From Opitutales bacterium (GTDB taxonomy: Bacteria; Verrucomicrobiota; Verrucomicrobiia; Opitutales; Seribacteraceae): a DNA stretch of 64,000 bases. Positions within the stretch are counted from its first letter, which is position 1; each line of letters starts with the position of its first letter. Where the stretch lies: positions 1 to 64,000 of the forward strand of contig JAOHKZ010000009.1 of assembly GCA_028101545.1 (NCBI GenBank), in the 5' to 3' direction. The notes below the pieces were generated by a model that searched no databases, was not told the origin of the DNA, and was given only the letters and a program-made list of their open reading frames with translations. Made by a program: the position numbers and the translations under genes. Shown here one piece after another: positions 1 to 10,109 of this stretch.

Positions 1-996
1 ACTTGGGTCAGCATTCAAACCTTCAGAGTTGCCCGTCATCACCGTCTGATACTGGGCCTGTGTGACTTCATACTTACCCAAGTAAAATCCATGGGTCAAA
101 GTGACCTGATGCTGGGTCTCACCCCCTCCCCGTCCGGTTTCACTCGTAGGACTGCCCATCGTAAAAGTGCCCGGCGGACAGAAGATCATTTCCAAATTAT
201 TGGCAGATAGCACGGTGTGAGCGGTGGGTGTACCGTCGACCACGAGGCTGGTTGCCTGGGTGGTCACGGTTCCAAAATCATTGCTTACCACGAGGGAATA
301 ATTTCCATCGTGCCGGGTCTTATTTACATCCTGAATCACATACCGCCTACCCGTGGCTCCGGCAATGGGCTGGCCATTCCTGTACCATTGGTAGTTTAAA
401 TACTTTCCTTCCGTACGGGAAAGCAGAGTGACTGTCTGCCCGTGAAAGACCAAACCAGGGACCTGCGGTGCAACCGTTATCTCAGGCTTCAAATATTTAA
501 GGATCTGTCCGTTGAGTTGGGCAGTGGTGATGGTGTTATTTTTTATCTGCGAGGCGGTTACTCCTCCTGGTTTTACAGAATTAGCTACCTCTGCAGTTTT
601 CGCAACCTCCGCGACCAAGGCCCGTGGGGTGGCAGTTATTCTTTGATCGGGAGCAAGGTGGCGCAGACCCTGACCGTCCCCGTTATCAAAACGGACTTTT
701 ACATAGAGTTCATCATAGTCCAAAAAGAGTTGCGGGGGTAAGGCATTCATCCCCTGCCCGCCCAGTAATACCGTGTAGTACCCGTTGCGGATATTTACCT
801 TTATCGAATCGTCCTCACTGGCACCGTTCCGCCAGCGCGTCTTGCCATCCTTATCCTGCAGGGAAAATGTAAACTGGGCTTCTCCGTCAAAATTAATCCC
901 GTTAATTGCAACTTTGCCCGAATACGGAACGGGTTGGGCAGACCATAGGAAAACGCTCGTGTACAGGAAGGCTAAAAGGACAGGTAGTTTTTTCAT
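1..996 (-). CDS. Formylglycine-generating-enzyme (SUMF1/EgtB/PvdO) family protein with signal peptide and Ig-like domain, C-terminus cut by window edge
   Basis: Own minus-strand translation from ATG at 996 is open to base 1 (not in the ORF track): MKKLPVLLAFLYTSVFLWSAQPVPYSGKVAINGINFDGEAQFTFSLQDKDG...YQWYRNGQPIAGATGRRYVIQDVNKTRHDGNYSLVVSNDFGTV...MIFCPPGTFTMGSPTSETGRGGGETQHQVTLTHGFYLGKYEVTQAQYQTVM. The GTFTMGSP...F.LGKYEVTQAQY motif is typical of SUMF1-type domains. Confidence 0.9.
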   Translation of the reverse strand, partial: MKKLPVLLAFLYTSVFLWSAQPVPYSGKVAINGINFDGEAQFTFSLQDKDGKTRWRNGASEDDSIKVNIRNGYYTVLLGGQGMNALPPQLFLDYDELYVKVRFDNGDGQGLRHLAPDQRITATPRALVAEVAKTAEVANSVKPGGVTASQIKNNTITTAQLNGQILKYLKPEITVAPQVPGLVFHGQTVTLLSRTEGKYLNYQWYRNGQPIAGATGRRYVIQDVNKTRHDGNYSLVVSNDFGTVTTQATSLVVDGTPTAHTVLSANNLEMIFCPPGTFTMGSPTSETGRGGGETQHQVTLTHGFYLGKYEVTQAQYQTVMTGNSEGLNADPS

Positions 997-1381
997 AACA
1001 AAAATCAAAGATACTAGATAATTACACCAAATATTTAGACGGATTGTCAAACGAGTTATGATGAGGGGAATTTGAGTATGCGGTTCACTTTTGGTGAACC
1101 AGTGGATCGCTTTTTGTGAACCATTGGATCCCCACGGGCTTACGCCCTCGCGATTACAATATGAGTTGAAGGATACGGTGTGTGTTTCGATCAACATACA
1201 CTCTCTTGTCATTGCGAGGAGGACAGTAGGACGACGCGGCAATCCATTGTGTCACAAGGGAGTTGCTCGAAGAATGCACTTCACTCAAAAACCAGGAATG
1301 CGAAAAATATAAATTAAGAACGCTTTAAAGAATGCGTATCTATCTTGTCTATATTCGAGAGATGCGCAAAATGAGAGTTAT

Positions 1382-1801
1382 ATGTTTAGTCGTCTGTTAT
1401 TTCTTTTTATATTTATTCCCATTGCCGAACTCTATCTGCTTATTATGTTGGGAGCTCGCATTGGATTCCTTCCGACTATTGGATTAATTGTTTTGACTGG
1501 AATATTGGGTGCCTCTCTTGCCCGTCAACAGGGTCTGTCGACACTGGCCAAAATTCAGAACGAATTGCGGAACGGTCGTCCCCCTACAGATAAACTCATT
1601 GAAGGGGCCATGATTGTAGTGGGTGGCATAGTACTGATAACCCCGGGAATTTTGACTGATTTATTTGGATTTGCCTTGATGGTTCCGAAATTCAGAAAAT
1701 CAATCGCTGAAAACCTTAAAAAGAGTTTCGGTGGTAATTTTTCCACCATTCGACCTCAATCTCGCGAAAAGAATTCCCGGGATGATGTCATCGATGTGTA
1801 A
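1382..1801 (+). CDS. fxsA: FxsA family membrane protein
   Basis: FIPIAELYLLIMLGARIGFLPTIGLIVLTGILGASLARQQGL...EGAMIVVGGIVLITPGILTDLFGFALMVP. Confidence 0.93.
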   Translation: MFSRLLFLFIFIPIAELYLLIMLGARIGFLPTIGLIVLTGILGASLARQQGLSTLAKIQNELRNGRPPTDKLIEGAMIVVGGIVLITPGILTDLFGFALMVPKFRKSIAENLKKSFGGNFSTIRPQSREKNSRDDVIDV

Positions 1802-1806
1802 ATTGC

Positions 1807-2055
1807 TTAATCGAAATCCTCTTCCTTGAGGTCCTCAATTTCACGAAACAAGGTATCCCGAAATTCTGGCCCAAGACCTTCTCGCTTTGCAATTTCAACG
1901 TAAAAAGGAATGTAATCATCCTGCTCAAGGGATTTAAGGGCTATATTATGAAACGGGTCGGACGCATCTATAAAATAAGTATTGGAACCAAATGAAAGTG
2001 TAATACCCGAATCGGTTCGAAATACCGCAAGTCTTTCGTGTGAATCATTTGTCAT
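1807..2055 (-). CDS. Hypothetical protein, 82 aa
   Basis: Fills the gap between fxsA and the rhomboid gene; acidic protein-like composition, no recognised motif. Confidence 0.6.
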   Translation of the reverse strand: MTNDSHERLAVFRTDSGITLSFGSNTYFIDASDPFHNIALKSLEQDDYIPFYVEIAKREGLGPEFRDTLFREIEDLKEEDFD

Positions 2056-2143
2056 TCAACCGAAAATTAAAAATTTTGCCAAGACCACGCAAGCGGGTTC
2101 ATCAATATTGCCTTTCTTTTAAAGCTTAACTAAGAGATAAAAT

Positions 2144-2869
2144 GTGATTTTCTTCCCATACAAAGACGATAACCCGACGCGTTCCTTCCCTTGGGTAAAC
2201 TGGTTTCTCATTGCGGCAAACCTGTGGGTTTTTTTTGCGTGGCAATTCCCGCTCGATCCTAATGAGCAAAAAGTTTTTTTTTCTAGCTTTGGTTTTATCC
2301 CTTCGATGTTTTTTGGACAACTTTCAAATTTTTCAGTCGAAAATATAGCATGGGAATGGGGAACAATAATTACTTCTATGTTTAGTCATGGAGGGATCTT
2401 TCATTTACTTGGAAATATGCTCTTTTTGTATCTGTATGGGGACAATGTAGAGGAAGCAATGGGTAAACTTTGGTATTTATTATTTTACTTAAGTTGTGGT
2501 TTGCTCGCAGCCCTTGCTCAGGCGTTGACGAGTCCAGATTCGGGAGTACCTATGGTGGGTGCATCCGGTGCAATATCAGGAGTTATTGCAAGTTATCTAT
2601 TACTGTACCCCCGGGCGAATGTCCGGGTTTTTTATTGGTTCATTATCTTAATAGGCACAATCTATGTACCGGCCTATTTAGTCTTGGGCTTATGGTTAGT
2701 CCAGCAAGTCCTTGCCTTTCCGGAGTCGATGAAGGCCGCCGGCGGAGTGGCGGTAGCTGCTCATTTGGGCGGCTTTGTATCCGGGTTCGTGTTAACTCCA
2801 TTCCTTAAGAAAAAAGGCATAAAACTATTTCAAAGTGGACATTCACGGGCTTTTGCTCGCAATCGTTAA
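2144..2869 (+). CDS. Rhomboid family intramembrane serine protease
   Basis: HGGIFHLLGNMLFLYLYGDNVE, GASGAISGVIASY catalytic Ser motif, AAHLGGFVSGF catalytic His; GTG start. Confidence 0.93.
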   Translation: MIFFPYKDDNPTRSFPWVNWFLIAANLWVFFAWQFPLDPNEQKVFFSSFGFIPSMFFGQLSNFSVENIAWEWGTIITSMFSHGGIFHLLGNMLFLYLYGDNVEEAMGKLWYLLFYLSCGLLAALAQALTSPDSGVPMVGASGAISGVIASYLLLYPRANVRVFYWFIILIGTIYVPAYLVLGLWLVQQVLAFPESMKAAGGVAVAAHLGGFVSGFVLTPFLKKKGIKLFQSGHSRAFARNR

Positions 2870-2997
2870 ATTTTTCATCCATGATTAAGCACAAACCATC
2901 TTTATCTTTGTCTCAACCTTAGATAAAATTTAGTTTTTTTTTATTTCCATACCTCATTTGATAAATATTCACCAATCCTCAATCTTTTAGACTATCC

Positions 2998-5721
2998 ATG
3001 GACAAAGCCTACCAACCGACTGAAGTCGAAGACCGCCTATACAAAAAATGGATCCGTGAAAAATGTTTTTTAGGGAAAATTGAAACTGATAAACCTGCAT
3101 ACTCCATTGTTATCCCTCCTCCGAATGTGACTGGAGTACTAACAATGGGACATGTTCTAAACAATACAATTCAGGATATTTTGGCTCGGCGAGCCAGGCA
3201 ACAGGGAAAATCCGTACTTTGGCTTCCCGGAACGGATCATGCAGGTATTGCCACCCAGACCAAAGTCGAAAGAGCCCTTAAGGATGAAGGGAAATCTCGG
3301 ATGGATCTGGGTCGGGAAAACTTCATAGATCATGCAAAACTTTGGCGTGACAAACATGGAGGAATAATCTTGGAGCAACTCAAAAAACTTGGTTGTTCAT
3401 GTGACTGGGAAAGAAATGTTCACACTTTGGACGAAGATTATTCCCGTGCTGTTATTTCGGCTTTCGTTAAGCTGTATAAAAAAGGATATGTCTACCGAGG
3501 TCAAAGAATGGTAAATTGGTGTCCTTCGAGTTTAACTGCACTTTCCGACGAAGAGGTTATCATGAAACCTCAGGAAAGCATTCTCTACAAAATCCGCTAT
3601 CAAATTTTAGAGACACCAGGTGCTTACTTAGAGGTCTCTACCACTCGACCGGAAACTATTGTGGGTGATGTGGCATTAGCCATTCATCCCGATGATCCAA
3701 GATGGATTAATTTACAAGGTAAACATGTGATGCGTCCGATTAACCCCCAGGCCATGCCAATAATCGCCGACGAAGCAGTGGAAAAAGATTTTGGAACTGG
3801 GATATTGAAAATCACTCCCGCCCATGACCGGCTCGACTTTGAAATCGCTCAAAGGCATGACCTACCGATGCTTGAAATTCTTAATCCAGACGGAACACTC
3901 AATGAATTAGCCGGCCCAGACTATGCAGGAATGGAGCGTTTCTCTGCCAGAAAAGTAATTGCAGATAAACTAAGGGAGGATGGCAATCTAATCGAAGAGG
4001 AAAAACATCAAAATAATGTAGGTTTTTCCGAACGTGCAGATGTTCCTATTGAACCGAGATTATCCGAACAATGGTTTCTAAAGTACCCCCGAGTAGAAGA
4101 AGCAAAAAAAGCAGTTAAGGACGGGCACATTAAATTTTACCCAAAAAGATGGGAAAAGACTTACCTACATTGGCTCGATAACATACAGGACTGGTGTATC
4201 AGTAGACAATTGTGGTGGGGGCATCGAATTCCCGTATGGTATAAAAAAGGGAAAATGCGCTCCGACCCGGCTAATTGGCATATTTCAGAAAAACCGCCCT
4301 CTGACATAGATCAGTGGGAACAAGACGAAGATGTACTTGACACTTGGGCATCATCTTGGCTCTGGCCATTGGCGACTATGGGTTGGCCTGAGGAGGAAGC
4401 CATGGGAGAAAAAGGACTCGATTATTTTTATCCAACTTCAGCTCTGGTAACCGGTCCCGATATTATTTTTTTCTGGGTTGCTCGCATGATTATGGCTGGA
4501 CTTGAATTTAAAGGAAGGCCCTACAAATCGGACAAGGCTATTCCGGACTCCGAAATTCCAGAAAGGATTCCCTTCAACGATGTTTACTTTACGGGAATTA
4601 TACGGGATGAACAGGGAAGGAAAATGTCAAAATCCCTTGGTAATTCCCCAGATCCCCTCGACCTTATCGCAAAATATGGTGCCGATGGACTGCGTCACGG
4701 CATTATGAGCATTGCCCCGAAAGGACAGGATATTCGATTTTCTGAAGAACGTATTGAGCAGGGCAGAAATTTCTGCAATAAACTTTGGAATGTCTCGCGC
4801 TTCCGCTCAATGAGTGCTCAGCTTGAAGACAATTCTATATTAGAATTAATCGTCCTCCGCATTCAGGGAGATGTGTTAAACGAAGACGACCAGGCAATCC
4901 TTCTTCGATTAGTGGAAACCTTGGATCAAGTTGAAAAGTTATATGGCGAATATGAATTCAATGCAGTTTTACAAACTATATATCGGTTCTTTTGGAATGA
5001 TTTTTGTGATTGGTATATTGAAGCCTCGAAAGCAAGAGTTCAAGAAAGTGCATCCAAGGATACCTGTTTAGCCATTCAGGATATTTGCCTCAGGCATATA
5101 CTTCTGCTCCTTCATCCGGTTACACCATTCATAACAGAAGAATTATGGTTTCTTCTTGGTTTTGCCAATGGAAACTCCATTCAGGGAATGGCCCCCGGCA
5201 CAGGAGCAGAGCTTCTTGAAAAACTCTCCATCGGTGGGCTTCAATTAGACACCAATGTACTTGATGAAATGGAGCATATTCGAGAGTTGGTTACCTCGAT
5301 GCGTTCCTTAAAGGCAGATCGAAATTTATCAAACAATCGGGAAGTCGCATTTTCCTATGTAGCTAGTGACGAAAAAGCAGATATTCTATCACGACATTCC
5401 AAATCAATTTTAACCACCGTTGGAGGCTCTGCATTAAACCGGGTGGATGTGGCACCTACGGGTATGCCCGCCTTAGTCACTCCTTTTGGAGCGATCTACC
5501 TCGACCTGACCGTTGGGGTGGATTTGAGTGCAGAAAAAGCAAGATTGCAGAAAGAATTAGTAAATTTAGAAAAAATTGTTCAGTCTGTGAAGGCAAAATT
5601 AAACAACCAAGCTTTCACCTCTAAAGCTCCCCCTGAGATTATCGAGGGAGCAAGGCATCAATTATTGGAAAACGAAGCCAAGCTAAATGAGACTAAAGAA
5701 GCTCTTTCAGCGTTAACCTAA
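2998..5721 (+). CDS. valS: Valine--tRNA ligase
   Basis: PPPNVTGVLTMGHVLNNTIQD, WLPGTDHAGIATQ, DVYFTGIIRDEQGRKMSKSLGNSPDPLDLI; C-terminal coiled-coil arm. Confidence 0.98.
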   Translation: MDKAYQPTEVEDRLYKKWIREKCFLGKIETDKPAYSIVIPPPNVTGVLTMGHVLNNTIQDILARRARQQGKSVLWLPGTDHAGIATQTKVERALKDEGKSRMDLGRENFIDHAKLWRDKHGGIILEQLKKLGCSCDWERNVHTLDEDYSRAVISAFVKLYKKGYVYRGQRMVNWCPSSLTALSDEEVIMKPQESILYKIRYQILETPGAYLEVSTTRPETIVGDVALAIHPDDPRWINLQGKHVMRPINPQAMPIIADEAVEKDFGTGILKITPAHDRLDFEIAQRHDLPMLEILNPDGTLNELAGPDYAGMERFSARKVIADKLREDGNLIEEEKHQNNVGFSERADVPIEPRLSEQWFLKYPRVEEAKKAVKDGHIKFYPKRWEKTYLHWLDNIQDWCISRQLWWGHRIPVWYKKGKMRSDPANWHISEKPPSDIDQWEQDEDVLDTWASSWLWPLATMGWPEEEAMGEKGLDYFYPTSALVTGPDIIFFWVARMIMAGLEFKGRPYKSDKAIPDSEIPERIPFNDVYFTGIIRDEQGRKMSKSLGNSPDPLDLIAKYGADGLRHGIMSIAPKGQDIRFSEERIEQGRNFCNKLWNVSRFRSMSAQLEDNSILELIVLRIQGDVLNEDDQAILLRLVETLDQVEKLYGEYEFNAVLQTIYRFFWNDFCDWYIEASKARVQESASKDTCLAIQDICLRHILLLLHPVTPFITEELWFLLGFANGNSIQGMAPGTGAELLEKLSIGGLQLDTNVLDEMEHIRELVTSMRSLKADRNLSNNREVAFSYVASDEKADILSRHSKSILTTVGGSALNRVDVAPTGMPALVTPFGAIYLDLTVGVDLSAEKARLQKELVNLEKIVQSVKAKLNNQAFTSKAPPEIIEGARHQLLENEAKLNETKEALSALT

Positions 5722-5919
5722 TTACATTACCATTTAGCCGGAAGTTATTTATTGTTTAATTCAACTATCAGAACTTCCCAAAATCTTTTATTTAATCAAC
5801 TACTTAAATCCATTTCTCACAGAGGATCTACTTGGCCAATTCAAAAGTCAAAAAGCCTAAACCTTGTCAATAATTAGGTCGATCTGCCGCTAATTATTCT
5901 TGCCAACAAGTAGCCTAAA

Positions 5920-7506
5920 TTGATTTTGAGGAGTATGGCCAACAAGATAACAGTAAAAATTTTATTATTCCTAATTGTTTTCTCACAATGCAAAGGAACG
6001 AGCTGGAACCAATGGAGAGGACCGGAAAGAAATGGACAACCCCAAGGAAAAATCCAACTACATAATGAATGGCCCAAAGATGGACCATCAGTCTTATGGG
6101 AAAGTGATGAAATCCCAAGCCAAGATTACGGTGGCTTTGGCAGTATTATTACGGGGTCAAAAAAAGCCTACCTTTCTTTAGTTTGGCATAGAGATGTCCC
6201 TACTGAAACTCGAACGATTTCAGATTTATTTTTACGAAAAATGGGAATACGAAAAATCAACCTGCCGCCTGAAAAAATTATAAAGGCTGAAGAAGACCGA
6301 CTTTCGCTGAGCCCCAGATTAAGAGGAAGTAAATTACAAGATTGGATTGATGATTGGATTGAAAAAAATCTGAGTGTTAAGGAAGCTTTGAGTATGGGTG
6401 ATTTATTAGCCTCACGATTCAAGAAAGGAAAGCTTGCCATTCCCATAAGTACAATCAATCGAATGCACGAAATGAAAAGCACCGTTTTCCCTAATCAGCT
6501 GGCATTAGATGAGTGGTTGGATCAAGAAAACTTCAGCGAAGAAGTAAAAAAAAGAATTTCAGAGGGGGTTCCTCCAACCAAGCAGGAAGCGGAAGATGTG
6601 GTTCTCGCTCTCGATTTAAATACGGGAACAATAATCTGGAAAACATCTCTTGAATCTCTTCCAACAGGAAGGAAATCCTCATCAACGCCTTGTCTTTCCA
6701 ATGGGAAAATTTACGCAATCGGAAGCGAGCGAATTTATTGCCTAGACTCAAAAACAGGAAAACTTATCTGGGATCAAAAATTACCCACCAAAGAAATTGC
6801 CAGCTCGATTCTGCCTTATAAAACAAGTGTCATAGTCCTAGCTGGAAACTTACGTGCTTACGACCAAAAGAACGGAACTCTCCTATGGGAAAACAACAAT
6901 GTAAAAGGTAAAGCTGCATCTCCCTCTATTTGGAGGGCAGGAAGTCGAGAATTTATTGTATGTAATTCGAGTAAAAACATTTTCGCAATTGACCCGAATA
7001 ATGGAAAAACTTTTTGGGAAGGCCCTGGTGGAGGTAGTTCGACTCCGGTATGTGAAAAAGATATTATGGTCGTTCATGGGAAACAGCAGGATACCGGTTT
7101 AATTGCCTACCGATATGAAAACGATAGCATTACCGAATTATGGAGAATACCAAAGCTAACCAGAAGAACTGATTCAAGTCCGCTAATAAAGGACGGTTAT
7201 GCCTATTTAATTGGGGCAGGAATGAGAATGTGTGTAAATCTTGATTCTGGGGAAATTGCTAGAAAAGTTACTGCAAAGCACGATATTTCATCACCAATTT
7301 TAGCAGATGGTAAAATCTTGGCCTATGAAATCAACGGGAGCTTCTTAACAATGATCAATTCTGACCCTAACCATTTTGAGGAAATTCAAAAAGCAAAGGT
7401 CAATGCTCTAAAATGCACTTCTCCAAGTTTGGCGGGCAGCAAATTACTTATTAGAAAAGAAAGAAAAATTATATGTTTGGAACTTGGGGTTTTCAATTCG
7501 CCCTAA
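5920..7506 (+). CDS. PQQ-binding-like beta-propeller repeat protein
   Basis: WNQWRGPERNGQ N-terminal motif and repeated ALDLNTGTIIWK / CLDSKTGKLIWDQ / AYDQKNGTLLWEN / AIDPNNGKTFWE blades. True start may be the ATG at 5935 (MANKITVKIL). Confidence 0.9.
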   Translation: MILRSMANKITVKILLFLIVFSQCKGTSWNQWRGPERNGQPQGKIQLHNEWPKDGPSVLWESDEIPSQDYGGFGSIITGSKKAYLSLVWHRDVPTETRTISDLFLRKMGIRKINLPPEKIIKAEEDRLSLSPRLRGSKLQDWIDDWIEKNLSVKEALSMGDLLASRFKKGKLAIPISTINRMHEMKSTVFPNQLALDEWLDQENFSEEVKKRISEGVPPTKQEAEDVVLALDLNTGTIIWKTSLESLPTGRKSSSTPCLSNGKIYAIGSERIYCLDSKTGKLIWDQKLPTKEIASSILPYKTSVIVLAGNLRAYDQKNGTLLWENNNVKGKAASPSIWRAGSREFIVCNSSKNIFAIDPNNGKTFWEGPGGGSSTPVCEKDIMVVHGKQQDTGLIAYRYENDSITELWRIPKLTRRTDSSPLIKDGYAYLIGAGMRMCVNLDSGEIARKVTAKHDISSPILADGKILAYEINGSFLTMINSDPNHFEEIQKAKVNALKCTSPSLAGSKLLIRKERKIICLELGVFNSP

Positions 7507-10039
7507 ACATATCTTTACTTGAATCTTGGTACCTAGCTTGCTGACGAAAAGGAAGCTCGGGCAATTCAGGTAATTTATCACTCCCCAAATTATCACCGAC
7601 TAATTTACGAGCTGCTTTCTGCAAAGATTGCCAACGTTCGAAATCGAGTTTTGGAGCCTGGGAAATAAGATGAAGAAGGCTTCTCCATTCAATCGCAACT
7701 CGTTCCATGTCTCCTGTACTTAGATCTTCCGAAAATTCTGAACTGCTCAATGGAGTTTCTTGCCAATGCCTCAATGCTTCATGGGCTCCATCCCCATACT
7801 CAACTGGGAGTCCATTCTTTAAATAGCCCGGACAATTCTTAAATCCAAAAGCCTCACGGCAAACAAGTGCGAGTCGGGATTCGGACTTTGCATACGCACG
7901 AAATCGATGACCTGCACGCAAATTTGCCAAATCATATACCAACTCTTCTATAGGGTAACTTAGATCCTCCACAGCCACTGCGACCGCTAGACCCTCTCCC
8001 TTTGAGAAGAAACTAAAAATCGTCCCGCGTTGCGTGGGAATACCATTCGAGTCGATTAAACCTAACTTTGCCCAGACTTCGGCCGGATATAGTGTACTTA
8101 AACTTTCGAGATCGTCCGCTTGTTTTTTTTCTATAAAAGGAGATTCAAAAATTCGTGTCGTTTTACGTAATGGTGGGTTAAGCAATATTTTACCCCGGGC
8201 ATCCTTCCAACCTAATACAGTGGCATTTTCATAACGTAATCGAACCCGTAAAACCCCTCCTCGATCTACGAATTCATCCAATTCTCCACCCATGGTAATT
8301 GAAGGAAAATAATCACAAAAGACTTTTTCTAAGCCCCCCCTCTTCCATGTTTTTCGAGAAAACTTCTTCTTTAATTTTGGATTTTCCCGTGAAATCGTTT
8401 CCCGTAATTTTTTACGAAATGATTTAGTTAAGGTTACCAGTTTACCCTCCGTCTCTTTTTCATAAACTCCCAATGGCAATTCACGTCCATAGACCGGGTT
8501 TTTCTTATCACCAAATCGACATGGATTCCCAATCTTCACCTTGTCTAGAGTATTAGGCAAGCTCAGTGCCTGCCTCCACTCACCTTGAAAAAGAGCAAAT
8601 GTTTCCCCCAACGGAGCCTGACACTGCCCTCCCCTTCGCTCCCACAGTCCGGAGGAGTTTCTCATTTCAACTACTTGGTTTCTGTCAGAATTAACAACAT
8701 CTTCATTTTCTTTGGAAGAAACCTCATTTGCACGCATCGCAATTTTATTAATAGAATCACGGAGTCCCAATCTAACACTCTCTTCTGAAAATAAACGATG
8801 TGCCAAGCTACGAGCCGCCTCTAAATGATCATCACCACGCTCAACTGCATAACTCATGACTCGTAATATAGCTGGCCAATCCAATGTATTAGAACGCTTT
8901 AACTTGAGGGGACGCCCATCGCCCAAGCGGGCTTGCTTAGGCGCCACAATTACAAATCCTCTATCATCTAATCCTCGTCTACCAGCACGCCCAAACATTT
9001 GTAAGAGTTCATCAGGACGCAAAAGAAAAAGACCATCATCCACTCGGTATTCCCGATCTGTGACAAGAATGGAACGCATAGAAAAATTAACCCCGGCACC
9101 AAGACCAGTCGTGGCAATAACAACCTGCAATTGTCCAGTCTTGGCCAATGGTTCTACAACACCAGCACGAGAGTGGTAATCCAGTCCGCTGTGATGATAT
9201 GCAATTCTACGTTTAAGCAGACCACTCAGTTCTTTCCCTGCAATTTTTTTTTGGTCGGCGGTTAATTCCAATGATTCAGTCTCTGGAAGCTCAGTAGCAA
9301 GTTGTTTAGACAATTCTACAGCAGCTTTTCTTCGGGGTGCAAAAATAAGAATAGGTCCCATACCCGCACTTAATGCCCCAGCCACCAGCTTAGGCCAATG
9401 CCCCCTTACTTTTCTTCCACGAAAGGGTCTTTTTAAAAGGGTTTCAGCAAAAACTTCATCCAAGGGAACGGGACGAACAAATTCCGTAACCAACTCAACC
9501 GACCGTCCATGACTTTCCAACCATTCTGCCACATCAGAAGGATTGGCAACGCTTCCACTCATCAATAGAAGCTGTACATTCAAAGGAGCCATTGCCAAAG
9601 TAATCTCATAACTTGGACCTCTTTGCTGATCCCCAAGCAACTGATATTCATCTACCACAAATAAATCCGGTCCTTGCCCCCGAAGCATACCTGAACGTTG
9701 AGTCTCCAGAGTCGCGACTACAACTCTCGAATCAACCCTGTAGTGCAAATCACCTGTTGAAAGCCCGACCTCCCAGCCCTTTTTTTTCCACTCTCGAAAC
9801 TTATCATTTGCCAAGGCACGAGTTGGCACAGTGTATACTGCCCGGCCCTTCCATCCTGATTCAATTAATTGCTCAAAAACATAAGTTTTGCCCGCACCAG
9901 TAGGAGCGTGAAGTACAAGATCACGGCCTTCCCTCAAGATACCAAGTGCTTTTCTTTGCCAAGAATCGGGCAAGGAAATTCGTTCTCCAAAATTACTCAT
10001 GTTCGTTTGCATTTGACTGGCAGACCCTTTGAATAACAT
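7493..10039 (-). CDS. DEAD/DEAH-box helicase, Ski2/Lhr-like
   Basis: LHAPTGAGKTYVFEQLI (Walker A), VPTRALANDKF, LFVVDEYQLLGD, ATTGLGAGVNFSMRSILV, QMFGRAGRRGLDDRGF. Confidence 0.9.
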   Translation of the reverse strand: MLFKGSASQMQTNMSNFGERISLPDSWQRKALGILREGRDLVLHAPTGAGKTYVFEQLIESGWKGRAVYTVPTRALANDKFREWKKKGWEVGLSTGDLHYRVDSRVVVATLETQRSGMLRGQGPDLFVVDEYQLLGDQQRGPSYEITLAMAPLNVQLLLMSGSVANPSDVAEWLESHGRSVELVTEFVRPVPLDEVFAETLLKRPFRGRKVRGHWPKLVAGALSAGMGPILIFAPRRKAAVELSKQLATELPETESLELTADQKKIAGKELSGLLKRRIAYHHSGLDYHSRAGVVEPLAKTGQLQVVIATTGLGAGVNFSMRSILVTDREYRVDDGLFLLRPDELLQMFGRAGRRGLDDRGFVIVAPKQARLGDGRPLKLKRSNTLDWPAILRVMSYAVERGDDHLEAARSLAHRLFSEESVRLGLRDSINKIAMRANEVSSKENEDVVNSDRNQVVEMRNSSGLWERRGGQCQAPLGETFALFQGEWRQALSLPNTLDKVKIGNPCRFGDKKNPVYGRELPLGVYEKETEGKLVTLTKSFRKKLRETISRENPKLKKKFSRKTWKRGGLEKVFCDYFPSITMGGELDEFVDRGGVLRVRLRYENATVLGWKDARGKILLNPPLRKTTRIFESPFIEKKQADDLESLSTLYPAEVWAKLGLIDSNGIPTQRGTIFSFFSKGEGLAVAVAVEDLSYPIEELVYDLANLRAGHRFRAYAKSESRLALVCREAFGFKNCPGYLKNGLPVEYGDGAHEALRHWQETPLSSSEFSEDLSTGDMERVAIEWRSLLHLISQAPKLDFERWQSLQKAARKLVGDNLGSDKLPELPELPFRQQARYQDSSKDMFRAN

Positions 10040-10109
10040 ATCAAGGAAATAAATCCATGAAAACCCGTCGAATTATAAATTTTCACTAAACCTCAAACCA
10101 TTTTATAAA

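Noticed and set aside
217-1021. Plus-strand ORFs in the first kilobase (60-99 aa)
   Set aside because: They lie antisense to the SUMF1-family gene, which is the clear coding frame and is absent from the track only because it runs off the window edge.
1091-1312. 73-aa ORF in the repeat-containing intergenic gap
   Set aside because: Composition and overlap with the ATTGCGAG-type repeat indicate non-coding or repeat-derived sequence.
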